This document shows, piece by piece, positions 36,001 to 51,000 of a stretch of DNA of 64,000 nucleotides. Position 1 is the stretch's first letter; every line of letters starts with the position of its first letter. The position numbers and the translations under genes are program-made. The DNA is taken from assembly GCF_932294415.1 (NCBI RefSeq), contig NC_065541.1:56894290-56958289 (forward strand), written 5' to 3'. This stretch comes from Quercus robur (taxonomy: Eukaryota > Streptophyta > Magnoliopsida > Fagales > Fagaceae). The notes beneath the pieces were generated by a model. It did no database searches and was not told where the DNA came from. It worked only from the letters and a program-made list of their open reading frames with translations.

Positions 36001-39000
36001 ATATTCTGGACTTTCTCCAACAATCAGATTATTGGTTGATAATTAGAGCATGTACAGCAAGAAATTCTGGATGCTCCTAGATCTCTTAAAAAGATGTCTA
36101 CAAAAATGAATTAAACTGATAAGAACAGATACTTAATAAGATTTCTCCAAAAATAAATTTATTGCAGAGTAACAACAACAAACATATTTTGCAAATTCAT
36201 AATTACAAATACAGTAACACTTATTCTCAATGCCCAAACATTAGATTAAGGGTCTGTTTGGATCCGCTTATTTTACTGAAAGTACTGTAAATAAAGATAA
36301 AAGTTAATTGAAATAGTATAGTGAGACCCATGAATAGTACCAAAAAGTGCAGTGGGACCCATGAATAGTAGCAAAAATAAGCTGAATAGCAAAATAAGCT
36401 GGCTTTTTAATTTGTAGCCAAACGCACACTAACTAGTGTCATTCACAAGCATGCTAATTTACTAACATATTCATAAGCAAAGTATCTAATGCGTAATAAA
36501 ACCAGAAAAGACTGCAAAGTTACCATTCATTGCCAAATTGGCAATAGCTCCAGAAGCCACTCTAAGAATAGTTGTAGTTTCCGATGATCGCAACAGCATA
36601 AGCAAAGCATCTAAACCCCCTTCCTCCACAATCCTTTTCTGATTAATATCTGAAAGTAATTGAAACATTATTAAGTATTCATAACAACAATTCTCCTACT
36701 CACCAACTCTTCACTCAGAAAAAAGAAACATAGCAATGACACCTAAAGTAGAAAAGAGTCATATTAAGTATTAACTAAAGGAGTTGTTCTATGACACCAA
36801 AACTAGATGTTATATAGAAGGGACATATAATCTTCTGCCATTGGCTATGAATATTTTGAAATCAACCAAACAAAAGCATGTGGCTATTTAAAAAGTGAGG
36901 CACCTAAAACATGAAGAAATGACCAAGCTTATGTGTAACCGAGAAATACAAAGAGAAGTTGCTCTTGAACATAAAATAGAACCAAATACAAAAACATCTT
37001 CAACTGCTTTTAAGTTTGTAAATGGAGATATGCACAAGTTACTTATGTTTGAGGGTCCTGTCTTCACATGCATAAGTTATCTATTTATGTGTATAAATGT
37101 ATGCATGCATGTAGATTCTTACTAAAATTGTTCCAAATTTATAGATTTCATGTGAAAATGGAGATATTTTGAGATCTGGCAACTTGTCAGAGTCTTAAAG
37201 GAAAGTTTAATCCTTTGAGATGAATGTTCTTGTGTATTTTTAGACTTTCAAGATTTCATTTTTGAGTTCAACCTGGACAACAACAACAAACAAATATTAA
37301 TCCTAAAATTTTGAGGTCAACCATGGATCCTTAATAAACTAATTAGGTCAGTCCCATGTATTCTTTTCCATCATTCTAATATATCCGAAGTCATAATCTT
37401 TGTTACCTCCTTACTTGCAATTTAATAGAATTTGTGTGTTGGATAGGCATATGAAAATGATTTATTGGGCATATAGTAGAAGTAATTTCTTACGAAATAA
37501 CTTCAAAAATCATTATGCTTTGTTTATGCTATTTGAATCTTTTATTCTAAGTTATTTTTAATTATCTAATATAAGTGAATTTACTTATATATGCTATCTC
37601 TTTAAGCCATTTAAGACATATAGAGGATGAACAGTTTGTAAAAAGTACCAGGCAGAGGTGACATGATTACAACAAATAAAAATTTGAATATCTGTATATG
37701 TACTATTTAAATAAGATGGTGTTGTGACCACAAAAATATCTGAAGACCAATTTCCCCCTCTTAATAATGATATCGGTACTGATATGTCAAAAAAAGAATT
37801 TCATACTGATATGTTGCATTGTTCTACTAAAGGAGGTAAAATTTTTATTTTTGATAAAAGTTAAGAGCACCAAATTATTCCACAACATGCTCTTAGAAAG
37901 CTTACACATGAATAATGGTGAGAGTTTAGTAATACAATCAAATGAAGCAGCTAAACTACAAGGCTCTTGGCTCCTTTTGAGTTCTTGATAAAGATTGTTT
38001 TTTTTTTTTTTTTTATTGATAATAGAAAAATTATTTTATTAGTTATAGTGTGTATATATTTATCACATTTATATAAAAATTTCTTGCACATAATGCAGGA
38101 AAGGCTAGGGTAGGCCTTTAGCGGTAGTTTTCAAAATAGTTGGCGTAGACCCAACTTGCAGTAATGACGATTTCAGCCGCTATAAACCAGTTTTTTGATA
38201 GTGTTATTATTATTATACGTATTGTTTTTGTTATTGTTATTGCTATTGTTATTGTATTTCTTCTTATTGTTGTTGTTATTATTATTATTTATTTATTTTT
38301 GGTAGTATATCTTTGTTTCATAGAAGAATAACTAAATTTTGAGATATAGTAGAATGGAAGCAAAGAACACAATGGCCGACCCTAACTAATATGTGGAGAA
38401 TCCATACCCGACCCCAAAATTTTGGGACTAAGCTTGATTTGTTGTTGTAGTATGTCTTTCTTTGTGTGTACCTTCTTTTCTTTTTTCTTTTTTTGATAAA
38501 ATTCTTTGTGTGTATCTTGATTATACTAATATCTTCTTTTGTCTAGAAGGCTGTTTGCAAAAATAGTGGATGGGAATGTCACACATGTAAACAAGACAGA
38601 TTCTAGAGAGTTTATTCGGATCTAATGGAAAAAAAAACTATTGAATTTTACATGTTATTTCAACAAGTCTTTCTTGGCTATCAATTTCATATAAATGGTT
38701 TTTTTTTTTTTGTATTGGGACTATTTTCAAGTTCAATTTTTATTTTTAATAGAACTTATGTTACTAATAATTTATCAATACATGCAAGTGCAATGTCCTA
38801 TTTTGGCAGTATCAGTAAGGGATACATCCTTAGTTAGCCCACTGCCAAGAAAAGGTTAGTCCACTGCCTAGAAAAGAGATCGTCAACACCAACCGACTAT
38901 CAACCACAAAGCTAAATGTGTGGTAATTGTTTTTTTATACACTTATATATAATAGACGCTTCCCTCGTCCAAATTAGAGGGATGCTTGTAAGCTTGACGA

Positions 39001-42000
39001 TATTTTATTAATTATGGACTTTTCATTCCATATGTTGTTTTACTCAAATTGATTGTTACTTATGACTACCTTCTTGAAAGAGAAATCCTATCTTAATTTC
39101 ATATGACTAACTCATTTTTTTGCTACTAAGAACCATTATAAATATATGTATAAATAATGTCATATATTACTTAGTTGTGTCACAACACTCTTTTTATTCA
39201 TTGGAGGGTAATAGAGATAAACAATTTTTTTTTATAACTACACAACAATTGCTCCATCTCCTCTTGTGGTTGGCACTGAGTCTCACACGGCCATAGGTCA
39301 ATAACAATTATACCTATAAAGGAGAATAAAATGTATAAGAGGAATTTACTCGACGAACCCAATGCCTCAATAAAGGACAAAACAATTCATATTTATCTTT
39401 AAGTTGGTAGTCCAATTGGTGATAGCTCCTAATCTAAAGTATCTATGCCTCAAACCTCATTCTATAATTTTATCCTAATTTATATTCAATCAGCATAAAT
39501 CTTGTTATTGATATAGACAATCTATGTCTCATAATTGCTCTCCTCTATACATGACCAAACCATCTCAAATAATTCTTTTTCATCTTTTCATCAATAGAAG
39601 CCACCCCTATCATTAAACAATTCTTCGTTTCGAATCCTATATTTTCTTGTATTTTCATTCATCCATCATAAGAGTTTCAGTGAACCAAAATTTGATACAA
39701 TATAACCTTGTCTAATTCCAGAATAGAAATTTAAAGAATACAATGTTTTAATATAAATAATTGTTATCTTTAATTAACTTTTTATATAAGCTTATGATAA
39801 GTTTTATGTAGAGCTCAAAGTAACTGTATATAGCGGTAATGGTAAGCTGAAAAACCACTATGATAGTTTAATATTTAGAAAAGTAGAAAATTCATTCTGA
39901 GATGGGGTAACAAAACTGGGCAGCTTCTATTTAGCGCAATGACTGGGATCCAACCAAAGACTAGACCTAGATTGAGGCAAATTAATCAGTTCTTAATCTT
40001 CACAGATTATCTAAATATAAATGTTCTACTTGTTTTGTTCCTTATCAAACAACTTATACATATTAATGTATTTTATCTCCAAAAAAAAAAAAAAAAAAAC
40101 TTATACGTATACTCTTGAGTGTATGGGACAAACATTTTCAGTATGTGAATTTCAAAGTCTTTTCATTTTTGTAACACAAGTTTAGTACAGGGAAGGCTAT
40201 TTTCTTAATCCTTTTTTTTTCCTCTAAATTTTTTATTTTGATCAAGTGACTGAAATCTTCAAAATCTATAAAGTGAAAAGATAAAAGTAGGGAAAGAATA
40301 CCACTACAGAAGCACTGACCAATATACAAATGAAGAGGGAAGGATTTAAAAAGAAACAGGTTTCACAGAACTCTATTGTGAAAACAAATTGGTCAGCATC
40401 ATTTCAGACATGTAGAAATTATAGGCAAATGAGGTGCACCTTCAGCAGCAAGATTGGCTACCACCTTCACAGCGTGAACTTGGACATCTGAGTCTTCAGA
40501 TGTCAACAATTGTAAAATCTTTTGAAGCCCAACTGTATTGTGAAGTCCAAACAACTTGTAAATCATAGTATCTATAGAAGTCACAACAGGGAAGAAAAAC
40601 AAAAGAATTAAGCAAACTTTATTTGGCCCTATCACTGATGAAATCTTGCCTTCTTCACATATCTTTGCAATTGTGGCCCTCTGACCAGAGATATTCTCTC
40701 TTAATGGATTTGACCTGTATGAACCCATTCGGTTCCCAAATTCTGAAGATCCTTTACTTAATTCTTCCTTCATATAAGATTTCTTGTCCTGTAGAACATT
40801 CAAATGTGAGGCCTAAAATACAAATAAAATATTTTTATAATGAGGATGCATGAAACAAATTACCTCAAAGTCATTCTCATTTTCAGGTACAGCCCTCTTT
40901 AGTTTAATCAGCTCATTTTCAATACCCTTCCTTTGTTTCTCCTGTTCTAAAAGCCTTTGCCTCACAGAGTGAAGTTCTTCATTTAATTTTGCCTTTTTAC
41001 AAGGAAATAAAAGTAATTAGTAATATTTACATTTCAGTTCAAACATAAAACTCATAACATAAATAATAAGTTTTACATGACTACAATCCAGAAAAACCAA
41101 GTCGATCTACACTTTGAAGGAAGAGAACTTAAACCAAACCCATCTGAATTGGTATGTCAACCATACCTTCTGTAGTAATAGATCTTTATTTTCTGATTTC
41201 AGGGATTGTAGTTCACTTAAAGTATTTTCATGTAGCTGATACATTTCTTGTAACTTCAACGCAAGTTCATCAATCTGTTTCTGCCCCTGGATTTTGAAAC
41301 AAATAACAATACTAAGAAATGGATGTATAGAATTCAAAATGAACGATTCACTAAAGGTGAATTATCAGCACTAGGAATAGTTGAAGGGATAGTTGCACTG
41401 TGGAAGAATTTGCCTCTCCAAGATAACAGTAGTAGCACTGAGATACAAAAGGGACACTGACTGGGTTCTTAGGGTTTGGCACTTTTAATAGGTGCCCAAC
41501 AGGGTTATCTCAAAGTAAAATCAACATATAAACAATGGTGCCCGTTATGTTGTCTTCTGCATGGACATATTGGTCCTTACCAAAATAGCAATGAATTTGC
41601 TAATTTAAGAGAAATCTCATTAATCAATTTCATCATTGAAGAAGAAGAAGAAGAAGAAGAAGAAGCAACAAATTAATATAAGTGAAAAAATAACATCTGT
41701 CAATAAGAAGTGTACAGTAAGATTACTGAAATCAGGACATTGCTCCAAATAACTTTAGGCTTTAACAAAGAAAACATTTAATCCACTGTCATGAGTAGGC
41801 ATATTATCTATCTTGCCAACCATTCTCTTGTCAGTTGTCACCCTTAACCTTGAAACTTATGGTGACAGAGTTTAACAGCGATTACAAACAAATGAGTCAT
41901 CCAGCTGGAAGGTGTCAAAAAGGATCAATGGAATAACAAAATTTTGCTTAGCAAGTTCCAATTCACAAATTAAAAAAGATGAGTCTAAGAAACCTGTATT

Positions 42001-45000
42001 TCTCAATAAGGGATGTTTGGACATGCCTTGCAAAGTGATCAAATTGATGTCTTGTTATAAGGTGTTTTAACAGAGAATTTTTAACTAATTATGGGAAAAT
42101 CTCTGTGATCATAAAATATGCTTATAATAATGCCTTTTATATAGATAAACAATTCCCTCTACTTTTTTTTTTCCCATTTTTTTGTTTGTTTGATTTTTTT
42201 TAAAGGCAGATTTAAATGTATAGAAAATAAGCTGTGCTTTTGAAGGGATCAAGGAGAAAATGGCATCACAGCTCATGATACAACAAAAACAATTGCGGGA
42301 CTAAAATTGAACCTAAAAGTGAAACATGCAATATTCCATATTCCATCTATCCAAGTATAATTGTTCCTCTGGACATTCAAAACGGGCATGCTCATCCTGT
42401 AATTGCTTAACTAGCTCTGCTATTTTATTTTCGTACATCTGAGTGGTGTCAGCAAGGACCTTCTGATATGTAGAATTTTCCATATGATGTTTCTACTAGC
42501 AATAAAACAGCATTAGAATTTTTCCTTGTGTTTCTAAAACTTTTCACAAGATTGCAACATCATTTAAGACAATGTTATATGAGAACACACAAGTGTCAAA
42601 GCAAATCATAAAAGAAATCCTTTAACATTTTGTTCAAAAAAAATAACACATAAGCATGAGCCATATGTGAAGTTTTCCAAAAATGAAAAATCCCACAAGA
42701 AGAAAACAGAAATATATAACATCAAATGCGTAGATAGGGCAGAGCATAGAATTCATCATTTTTTAATTTCAACCACAAACCTGAATTGACTTTTGATGCT
42801 CACTCAGGAGCTTCTTCATCAGAGCTAATTGTTCCTCAGCATTTTCAGAGTGAGCACGCTCATCTTCTATCTGTTTAATCAACTCTGCCATTTTCTTCTC
42901 ATACATCTGAGTGGTATCAGCCAGTACTTTCTGATATGTAGAATTTTCAAGTTGGTGTTGCTACGAACAATCAAACAGCAGTGTAAATACTCATGCCCAT
43001 ATGATCAGAATTCTTTGTGAACATACCAAATGATATTAAAAAGTTTATGGCAAACCAAATAGCTAAATTATATTATACATTGGCATCCCTAACATAAACA
43101 ATAACAGTAGAAAACTTTACCCAGAAAATTGGGGTTCTGAACATTACCAAGCATATAATCTCGGTAAATTCCATGCTGCAGCTGTCTGCTCTGACGCAGG
43201 CATTGGCAGCTAAAGTCTAAGCCGGTGCCATCAATATCACTCAGGTTAAATAAATGTGCATAAGTCATAATATACTCAAATATCAACTGCCTCCAAAGTC
43301 CAAACACAACCCCTCCCCAAAAGAAATATAAAAAGCACTAATAAAGTCAAACAAAGCAACTGATCATTGTTCCTAGAAATTGATAATCAATACACCTTTC
43401 TACAATCACAACACTGTAAATAAAAAAAAGACAGCTAATGTTGCATAGAAATAGGTTTTGATCCCTTCTAGTGGTACAAGCCCATTAGCATTAATTCAGC
43501 ATACAATGCTACAGTCTTCTTTTGTCCTGAACTAACTCATACAGGTCTTCATTTGTAGTTTATTTTATATTTTAAAATAACATATTTCAGATCAAATAGG
43601 TAGTGCATTCCTTCATTATATACATCTGACATCAGGAATTATTTTTACTGTCAAACCCTTAGCTGTGATTTGTACCATAAAACACTCTTAACAGTCTACT
43701 TAATATTTCTTCTTCTCAAAAAAAAAAAAAAAAAACTTAATATTTCTTATCTAATAATGCGTGTAAAGGTCAGAGTCAAGCATACAAAAAAGAAAGAGGG
43801 GTATAGCATTATTCTTTTAAAAGGGAAGAGAAATTTAATTAACAAATGGAGACAATCTAGTACACAGGAAGTGTAAAAGAGAGAAGAGAGCAGAAATTTC
43901 AACAAAAACAAGAATATCCCCTTGATTTGGTAATATTTTTATTAAACCTATTAATGAGGCCATGTGTTAATGCCTGACCACTCGCCTATAGTCTTAGTAA
44001 CAAGCTCAAGTGAAGTTGTTTTTTTTTTTTTTTGATAAGTAAGAATGTTATATATACGAATGGCTACTCTATGCATGGAAAAACATAGAGCAAACCCAGA
44101 AAGTACAAGGAGGAAACAAAGAAAAAGCAAAAAAGAAAACCAAACCACAAATTAATTACAAAGAGAAAGAGAGCTAATGAAAGAAGGGAGAGAATCACTA
44201 GTCGTGAGTCCCCAAGCCCGAGACCAATCAAAAAGAGTCCCACTAAAAGAAGCAAGCATCTGATCACCGGAACTAATCAAATCCTCAAAAGTCCGCCGAT
44301 TCCGTTCCTTCCAAATACACCAAAAGATGCACAACGGAACTAAATTCCATATCTGAGACAAGTGTTTCCCCAACCAATTCCACCAGCCAAAAAGCAAATC
44401 TGGGATCAAACTAGGTACAACCCAAGACAGGCCAAAAGTTATAAAGACAAAGCTCCATAGCCGATAAGCCATCTCACAATGAAGAAGTAAATGATCTACC
44501 GACTCTCCACAATGTCTACACATAATGCACCAGTCCACAAAATGCACCAGTCTCCTCAATCTTAGATTATCACCCGTTAGGATCTTATTCCAAGCTACAC
44601 ACCAAACAAAAAAGGAAACTCTCCTAGGGGCCTTTACTTTCCAAATAGCTTTCCAAGGAAAAACAATTGAAGGAGAATTCCTTAATTTATTATAATATAA
44701 CCGAATATCAAAATCCCCATTAACCTTCAACTTCTATCTCATCCGGTCTCCCACATCCATAGGAGGAGTATTCATAGACCCAAAATCATGAGAAGACCAA
44801 CTCTTATATGTACAATCATCCAATTATAGCTGCCCTAGAATAGATAACCAATTTCAAATTAAGTTGATTAATAGAAATGTTAGACTACATGGCATCAGTT
44901 AAATTGAACATATATATCAGTAGACAAAGAAAATAAGAAGATAAGTTAACGAACTTAAACTCAAAATATATAAAAGGGAAGGGGAAGGGGGAATACCTCA

Positions 45001-48000
45001 CTCTGTTTTAAACTCATTTCTAGCTTTGAAACTTTATCCTGCATCAAATTGTTAAGATCTTTCTGATGGTTCAATTCATTTAAGATGCCTTTCATCTCTG
45101 ATTCCAAATGGATATTTTCTTTTTCCAAAATCTACAAGTGTGTACAAGATATTAGTGAGAAAATAATAATCATAAGAGATTACTGCACAAACATTTTGGC
45201 ACAGCACTAATAACTAGATATAATTATAAACAAGTTGGGTGATTAGAATGTGCGAAAGTAAGCATATTACTAGATATTAAAGACCAGTTTTAATGAAGTA
45301 AATCTGCAAAGAAGATACCAACCCAAAAATTTGTAACAATGCACAAGCAGGAAAGAGAGCTACCTCAGACCTTGTGACTAGAACTTTTCTTGCTTCAGCA
45401 AATGAATCATGACACTCTCTGAGCTGTTTTTCCAATTTGTATTTGTCATCATCTCTCAACTTTTGTTGCCTTTCAATTTCTGCAGTAAGATGATCTACTT
45501 GACCCTCAAGCTTCCGAGATAAGCTTTCATAATCGAATTCTTCTTTAAGCTTTACCATATTTACTATTTTCATTGCCTGCAAAAGAAACAAGTAATTAAT
45601 CGGCCTGATATGCAAAACTCAATTACCATTAGAGTTGATGAGTTTTATTTTGTTCATCCACATTTAGAGTGAAAGCATCACAACTATGAAACAACAACCA
45701 AAAAAAAACTCTGGAACTGACATATCAGGTAAAAAATGAGAGTGTGCATAAGAAAACTATCACGTGCTGTCTTTTAAATGCCATAATGTATGAGCACCTG
45801 GTTTAAGAACAATAAGAGAAAAAAAAGTAATAAAGATTTATCTGAAATGGGAACATTGAGCATTGCACGCGTCAGTGTCAATAAACCCTTGCTAATGTTT
45901 TAGGCTGATGTTTGCTCCAAGATTAGCAGACTCAGGCAAACTCTAGGACAAAACAGCAGTCAACTTGGAATGGTTTGGTTCACTAATCAGTTCTGATACA
46001 TGGTTAGAAGCTCTGGGAGGACTAACTCCTGAGTGTCACTGTCACAGATATTAAAATCTAAGGCAAAGACTGTTTCCTTTCTAATTCAATCAAAAAGTAC
46101 TTTGCCTTTTAGTGAAAACTAGACCATGAAAGACAGCAGAATTTCATAGTTGACTAAAATTAGATGCCAATATATATTATATTTTCCAATATTATTGTCT
46201 AATACAAGCCACAGAGAATTGATACAGATGATAAATGCCGTGTGCTTCGTATTTTATAAATTTTAAAAAGAAAAAAGAAAACACTCTATACAGAAGACAA
46301 AAGCTGTATACTTGTATATTATTGAATTTTAAAAATTAAAAGAAAAAAAACTCAATGCATACATTCACTTCTTTTTCATCCATTGTAATGCAGATGTCCA
46401 AAAAGGGATATGCCAGAGAAAGATTACCAGAGCATTGACTGCTTTTATATTAAAACTGCAATCCAGAACCATAAATGTTATAAAAAAGATTGTACTCAGT
46501 GCACAAGGCTCTTGCTTCAGTGGATCTTGTTAAATTACCAATTGATATGGTAACTTTAATTATTTAAACACATATTTCTAACACTCCCCCTCACGTGTAG
46601 GCCGAAACTAGCTTTTAATAGGTGAGGCCTAACACGTGGGAATTTAAATGGGAGGTAGAGTGGAGAAGACAAAGATCAAACTCAGGATCTCAGGCTTTAA
46701 TACTATGTTAAATTAACGATTGTTCCAAAAGTTTAAGCTGTTGAGATATGGTAAATTTAATTATTTAACCACATATTTCTAATAGATTTGAAGAGTGATG
46801 GTTGGTAAGCAACCTTCACTCCCAGTGTTAGAAAGGATGATTACTAAACTTGAACCTGCAACACATCACTTGTGTGAAGTGCACCTGCCAGCACCAAGGT
46901 TCAACACAAAACCATACATGTTGTGTATCAAATGTGTGTATACTTATATTTAGGATAACAACAACCACAAAGCCTTAGTCCCAAAATTTTGAGGTCAACT
47001 ATGGATCCTCGAAAGATTAGTTAGGATCGGCCATATTTCGGATAAGTAAATTTATTAATAAGACAAAAAGGGCATAACCCAAGTACACAAGAAGTACACA
47101 TAGGTACACCAATAACTAAGCTCTAAAATTACAATGATCCATAAAATCTGAAAAGGTTGAAAATGAAAACAAACCCAACACTATCATCCACTCATACAAG
47201 GATATGACAAACAACAATTTTCAGATATAAATTAGACCTTTCACACCCTCGAAGCTTCTAGCACTCCTAATTAAAAAAGAGAAATTATCATAGCAATAAC
47301 AAAACAGGGAGGGGGAGGGGGGGTTAGTAGATGATCAGCCACATGATATAGCCTACAAATTATGATAGAAATCCAGAATTTCCACATTATAAGCTTAATC
47401 CAACACACCCGCTGACCAAACATTATCGTGCTAGCAGTCTCTGCATGGTGCCGTGCAGATGGCCCGATTGTTACTATAAGCGAAGTCCTTGCTGAGCCTA
47501 TTTCAATAAAATTAAAGTTGAATTTCAATAAACTAAAATCACAACATCCAAAAAATTTTATCAAAATAAAATAAAGCAACATGAACACAACAATATGCAA
47601 ACAAACAATCACCCACAAAATGCACAAGGTTTACTTAGGCATAAGTATAATTTCTATATATGATCAGATATATACAATTCACTAGTCGGCACATAAGCTA
47701 GAAATCTAAAATATTTCATTTGAAAGTACTATAAAATGACTTAAAGGATAAAGAAAAAGCACACTGGGTTGCCCATGTGAATTTATAGAAAGAAGAATAT
47801 TCACACAATCATACGATACAGTCACATTGGTAAAATCAAGATAAGGAGTAGGATAAATAGAAATTCTTGGTCTCATTAGATGCGAAACAATACAGAAAAA
47901 AGGTTTGAAATTCTAGAAATTTCAGTTTATTCAATAAAAATAGCACAACGTAAAAATAATAACCTCCAAATGAATCACGAAGCAATCTTGTCAGCTTAGA

Positions 48001-51000
48001 ATCTCTAGTAGGTATATGTGAGCTGTTTTCAGCCAATGCATTTATACATTTTCCAAGGGAACTGAGAGAAAGGTTAATAAACTTAGCCTCTTCAAGCAAT
48101 AGGCCTTCACTTCCTGCAACACAAGGATAATAATCATAACAAGAAGGTTGCACTTTCCATAATTTACTATTTACAAAAACATTTAATTTAATGTTCAATT
48201 TTTTTTTCACAACTCATACCCAATGCATAATTATACTGTCAAATCTAAAAATTAAATATGTAGCAATAACAATACAAATAATAATGTTTTACTGCACAAG
48301 ATACTGTAGGAACTAACACCATAAAATAGGTGAAAACATCACCCAAAAAAAAAATCATTTAAGGCCAAGAATTATTGAGCCCTAAAAAGTGATTAACAAG
48401 AAAAGATAACAGTAATGACTTATCAAAAAAATAAATGGTAATGTTAAACGAAAAAAGGAATCAATTTAAATGTAATGAATACTATAAAAGACAAACCAGA
48501 TTTGTCTATCCTTTCGGATCCGGCCAGATCCACAATCAGCAACTTGCTTTTTCGGACGATGGGTATGCCATTGCCATCAAATAAATCACTTTTAGTACCC
48601 TTCTCTTGAGAATTAATCTCGTCATTTACTTTTTCATGGACAGATCTTCTTATATGAACCTATAAAAAGCAAGGTTCGAGGTTTTCATTATTATAGGAAA
48701 AAAATGTCATGAAAACATTCTTTACAATTTTAGGCAATGATTAAAAAGAAATAAGAATCCTGGAAAATATCTACCATGAGAATTGCATGACTACGAGAAG
48801 ATTCCGTGTTCATCTTTGTATTAGCTGCATGACGGTTTGCCTCACCAACTTGCAGTAGCTGTAGAAAATGATCAAGATCTTGAACTCTGACTACAGTAGC
48901 ACCAGGCAATGACACATCACCAGTTTTTGGATCCTCATTAATAGGAATATTAGTCTTTTCTGGTGCAAGCAAATCTTGTATGGATTCCATATACAGCTAA
49001 AGCAACAACAAGAAATAATAAAAGGGTGACCACCCAGGAGAACACTAAACATGCACAATTCTGCAGTCTGATGACAAGTAAGCAGCAGAATGGAAATGAT
49101 GAAAAGTCCAATGAACATGATTAATTTTACAATCAAATATATGGATGGCACATAAAATGAGAGGGGAGGGGGAACTTTTGACCCAAAAACCTATTACCCA
49201 TTGTAATTTTCTTAAATTGAATTAAAAGAACAGATTCCACAAACATCTGGTGTGCATTAAATCTCTATCTCTCTCTATACCACATTGGAAACTAAATTTA
49301 AGAAGCCCCTATCTATTCAATTCTATCAAATTCAAGTCTTTAAAACGTTCCTGTTTGTCCATAATCTTAAAAATTGTCCAGGATTTAGTAAAATTTTTGT
49401 TGGATTTCAAAACATTTCCATTTTCTGGCTAACTTGAGTTTGTGAAGAAACCAAACTTTGATGCATGGGTGTTGAAGAAGATGGGAGTTTTAAGAAACAT
49501 TGGAGTGTGGACACAGAAACATGCCTATTATAGAATATGAAACACTTAATCAGCAACCTTAACTCAAAAACCCTGCACACCACATAAACACAAGACAAGC
49601 ACGTCTTACTACATCACTTCAATACCTGCAAATAGGAGACTTCTACACTATCAGAAGCAGGAGATGTACTGGCAATAATGTCTTCAAGAGCTCTAACCAT
49701 AATACCTCGTTCAGATGCATCTTCTTTACCCAGTCTTCCAACTGTGTAAGTTTTGCCAGTACCTGTTTGGCCATAAGCCATAACTGTCCCATTATATCCA
49801 TTCAATACACTCTGCAAAAGTATGTCAAAATTGACTGTATAAAATTAACATGCCATTCCATCCAAAAAATTTCAAAATTAATTTTCTTTTGTGACAATGA
49901 GAGAAAGGGAAGCGAACCTCAGCTTTGAATTGACCAATTAAAATTATTATTCCTCTATCCTGAACCGTGTCTCATGTTGGAGAGATGCAATGTCTAAGCT
50001 GACTCAATTAATGCATTGACACATCATATAATTAGCAATGGTCCCAAAATTGTCCTTTCATAATTTAATTTTTTTTCTTTAGGTGTAAGGGTAATGGGAA
50101 ACTTGAAAATTTTAGTGCCTGGACCGTTTACAAAATGACACAAAATTTTGAATGGACAAAATAGAATCTGACACCCGATTTCGGGATTGGGAGACAAAAG
50201 GCCACATAAAGATACACATACACAGTTGACACCCATGCACAAAGAGCATTTAAAATTTGTCACTAAGTTAAGCAATAGAGAGCTCGTAATTCCTCTGCAA
50301 TACCTATTAAAAAAAAATTTAATTGCAAAATATTTTGTAATGTAGTTTTCAGCACAAGAACTCCCCTATATGATGCATTTTTAATAAAAATAGTTCTTAA
50401 AAATGTGAGTTAAAAAGGATCAATTTCACTTTACCTCAACTACAGGTTTTGCAACCACTTCATAAACACGCTTTTGAGAGGCAGTTTCTGTAAAAACTTC
50501 ATCAAATCTATAAGACTCAGAACTCCAGTTGTTTTTACTCAGCTTTAACCGCTTCAGCTATAGGGAGGAAATAACAAAGAAAAGGGAAAAAAAAATCAAT
50601 TAATCCCAAGGTTCTGGTGGCAGGTGTTTGTTCAAAATATAAAACATATGCATTTCTGGGGAGAGGGGGAGAGCTATTTAATATCAGTTTCAATCTTTTA
50701 AGTGTTACATGTAAATCACCTCTGGTTGTAACTCAACACAATCAGAAAAATCAGCATCTGAAAGAAGATCTTCAGCATTTCTTGGTCGAAGTCTGATAGC
50801 AACTCTCACCCTTCTGGGCTCTGCGGTAAAGATAAAACTCAAAAACTTCATAAGAAATCTTTCTTAGTAATCACATTATGTAGCAGGGCAATGCTTTTTA
50901 ATTCATGCAATGAAGCAATATTATGCTCAAAAGAGGCAACTATAAATGTTTTTTTCCCCCATTAGACTAATTGCAATTCAGCACCGATTTCAGACCCCTC

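Larger units (their letters stand above)
32478..41688. repeat. Tandem duplication block B (functional copy, 3' half of the kinesin gene)
   Basis: Direct repeat of block A without its large insertions. Contains kinesin exons 13 to 21, the 3' flank and introns. B does have its own MITE (36246-36432) and lies inside a gene under constraint, so its exons are intact. Confidence 0.88.

Noticed and set aside
44152..44730. 192-codon frame with a zinc-knuckle pattern as a host gene
   Set aside because: It matches the zf-RVT end of a LINE ORF2 and is followed by the element's poly(A).
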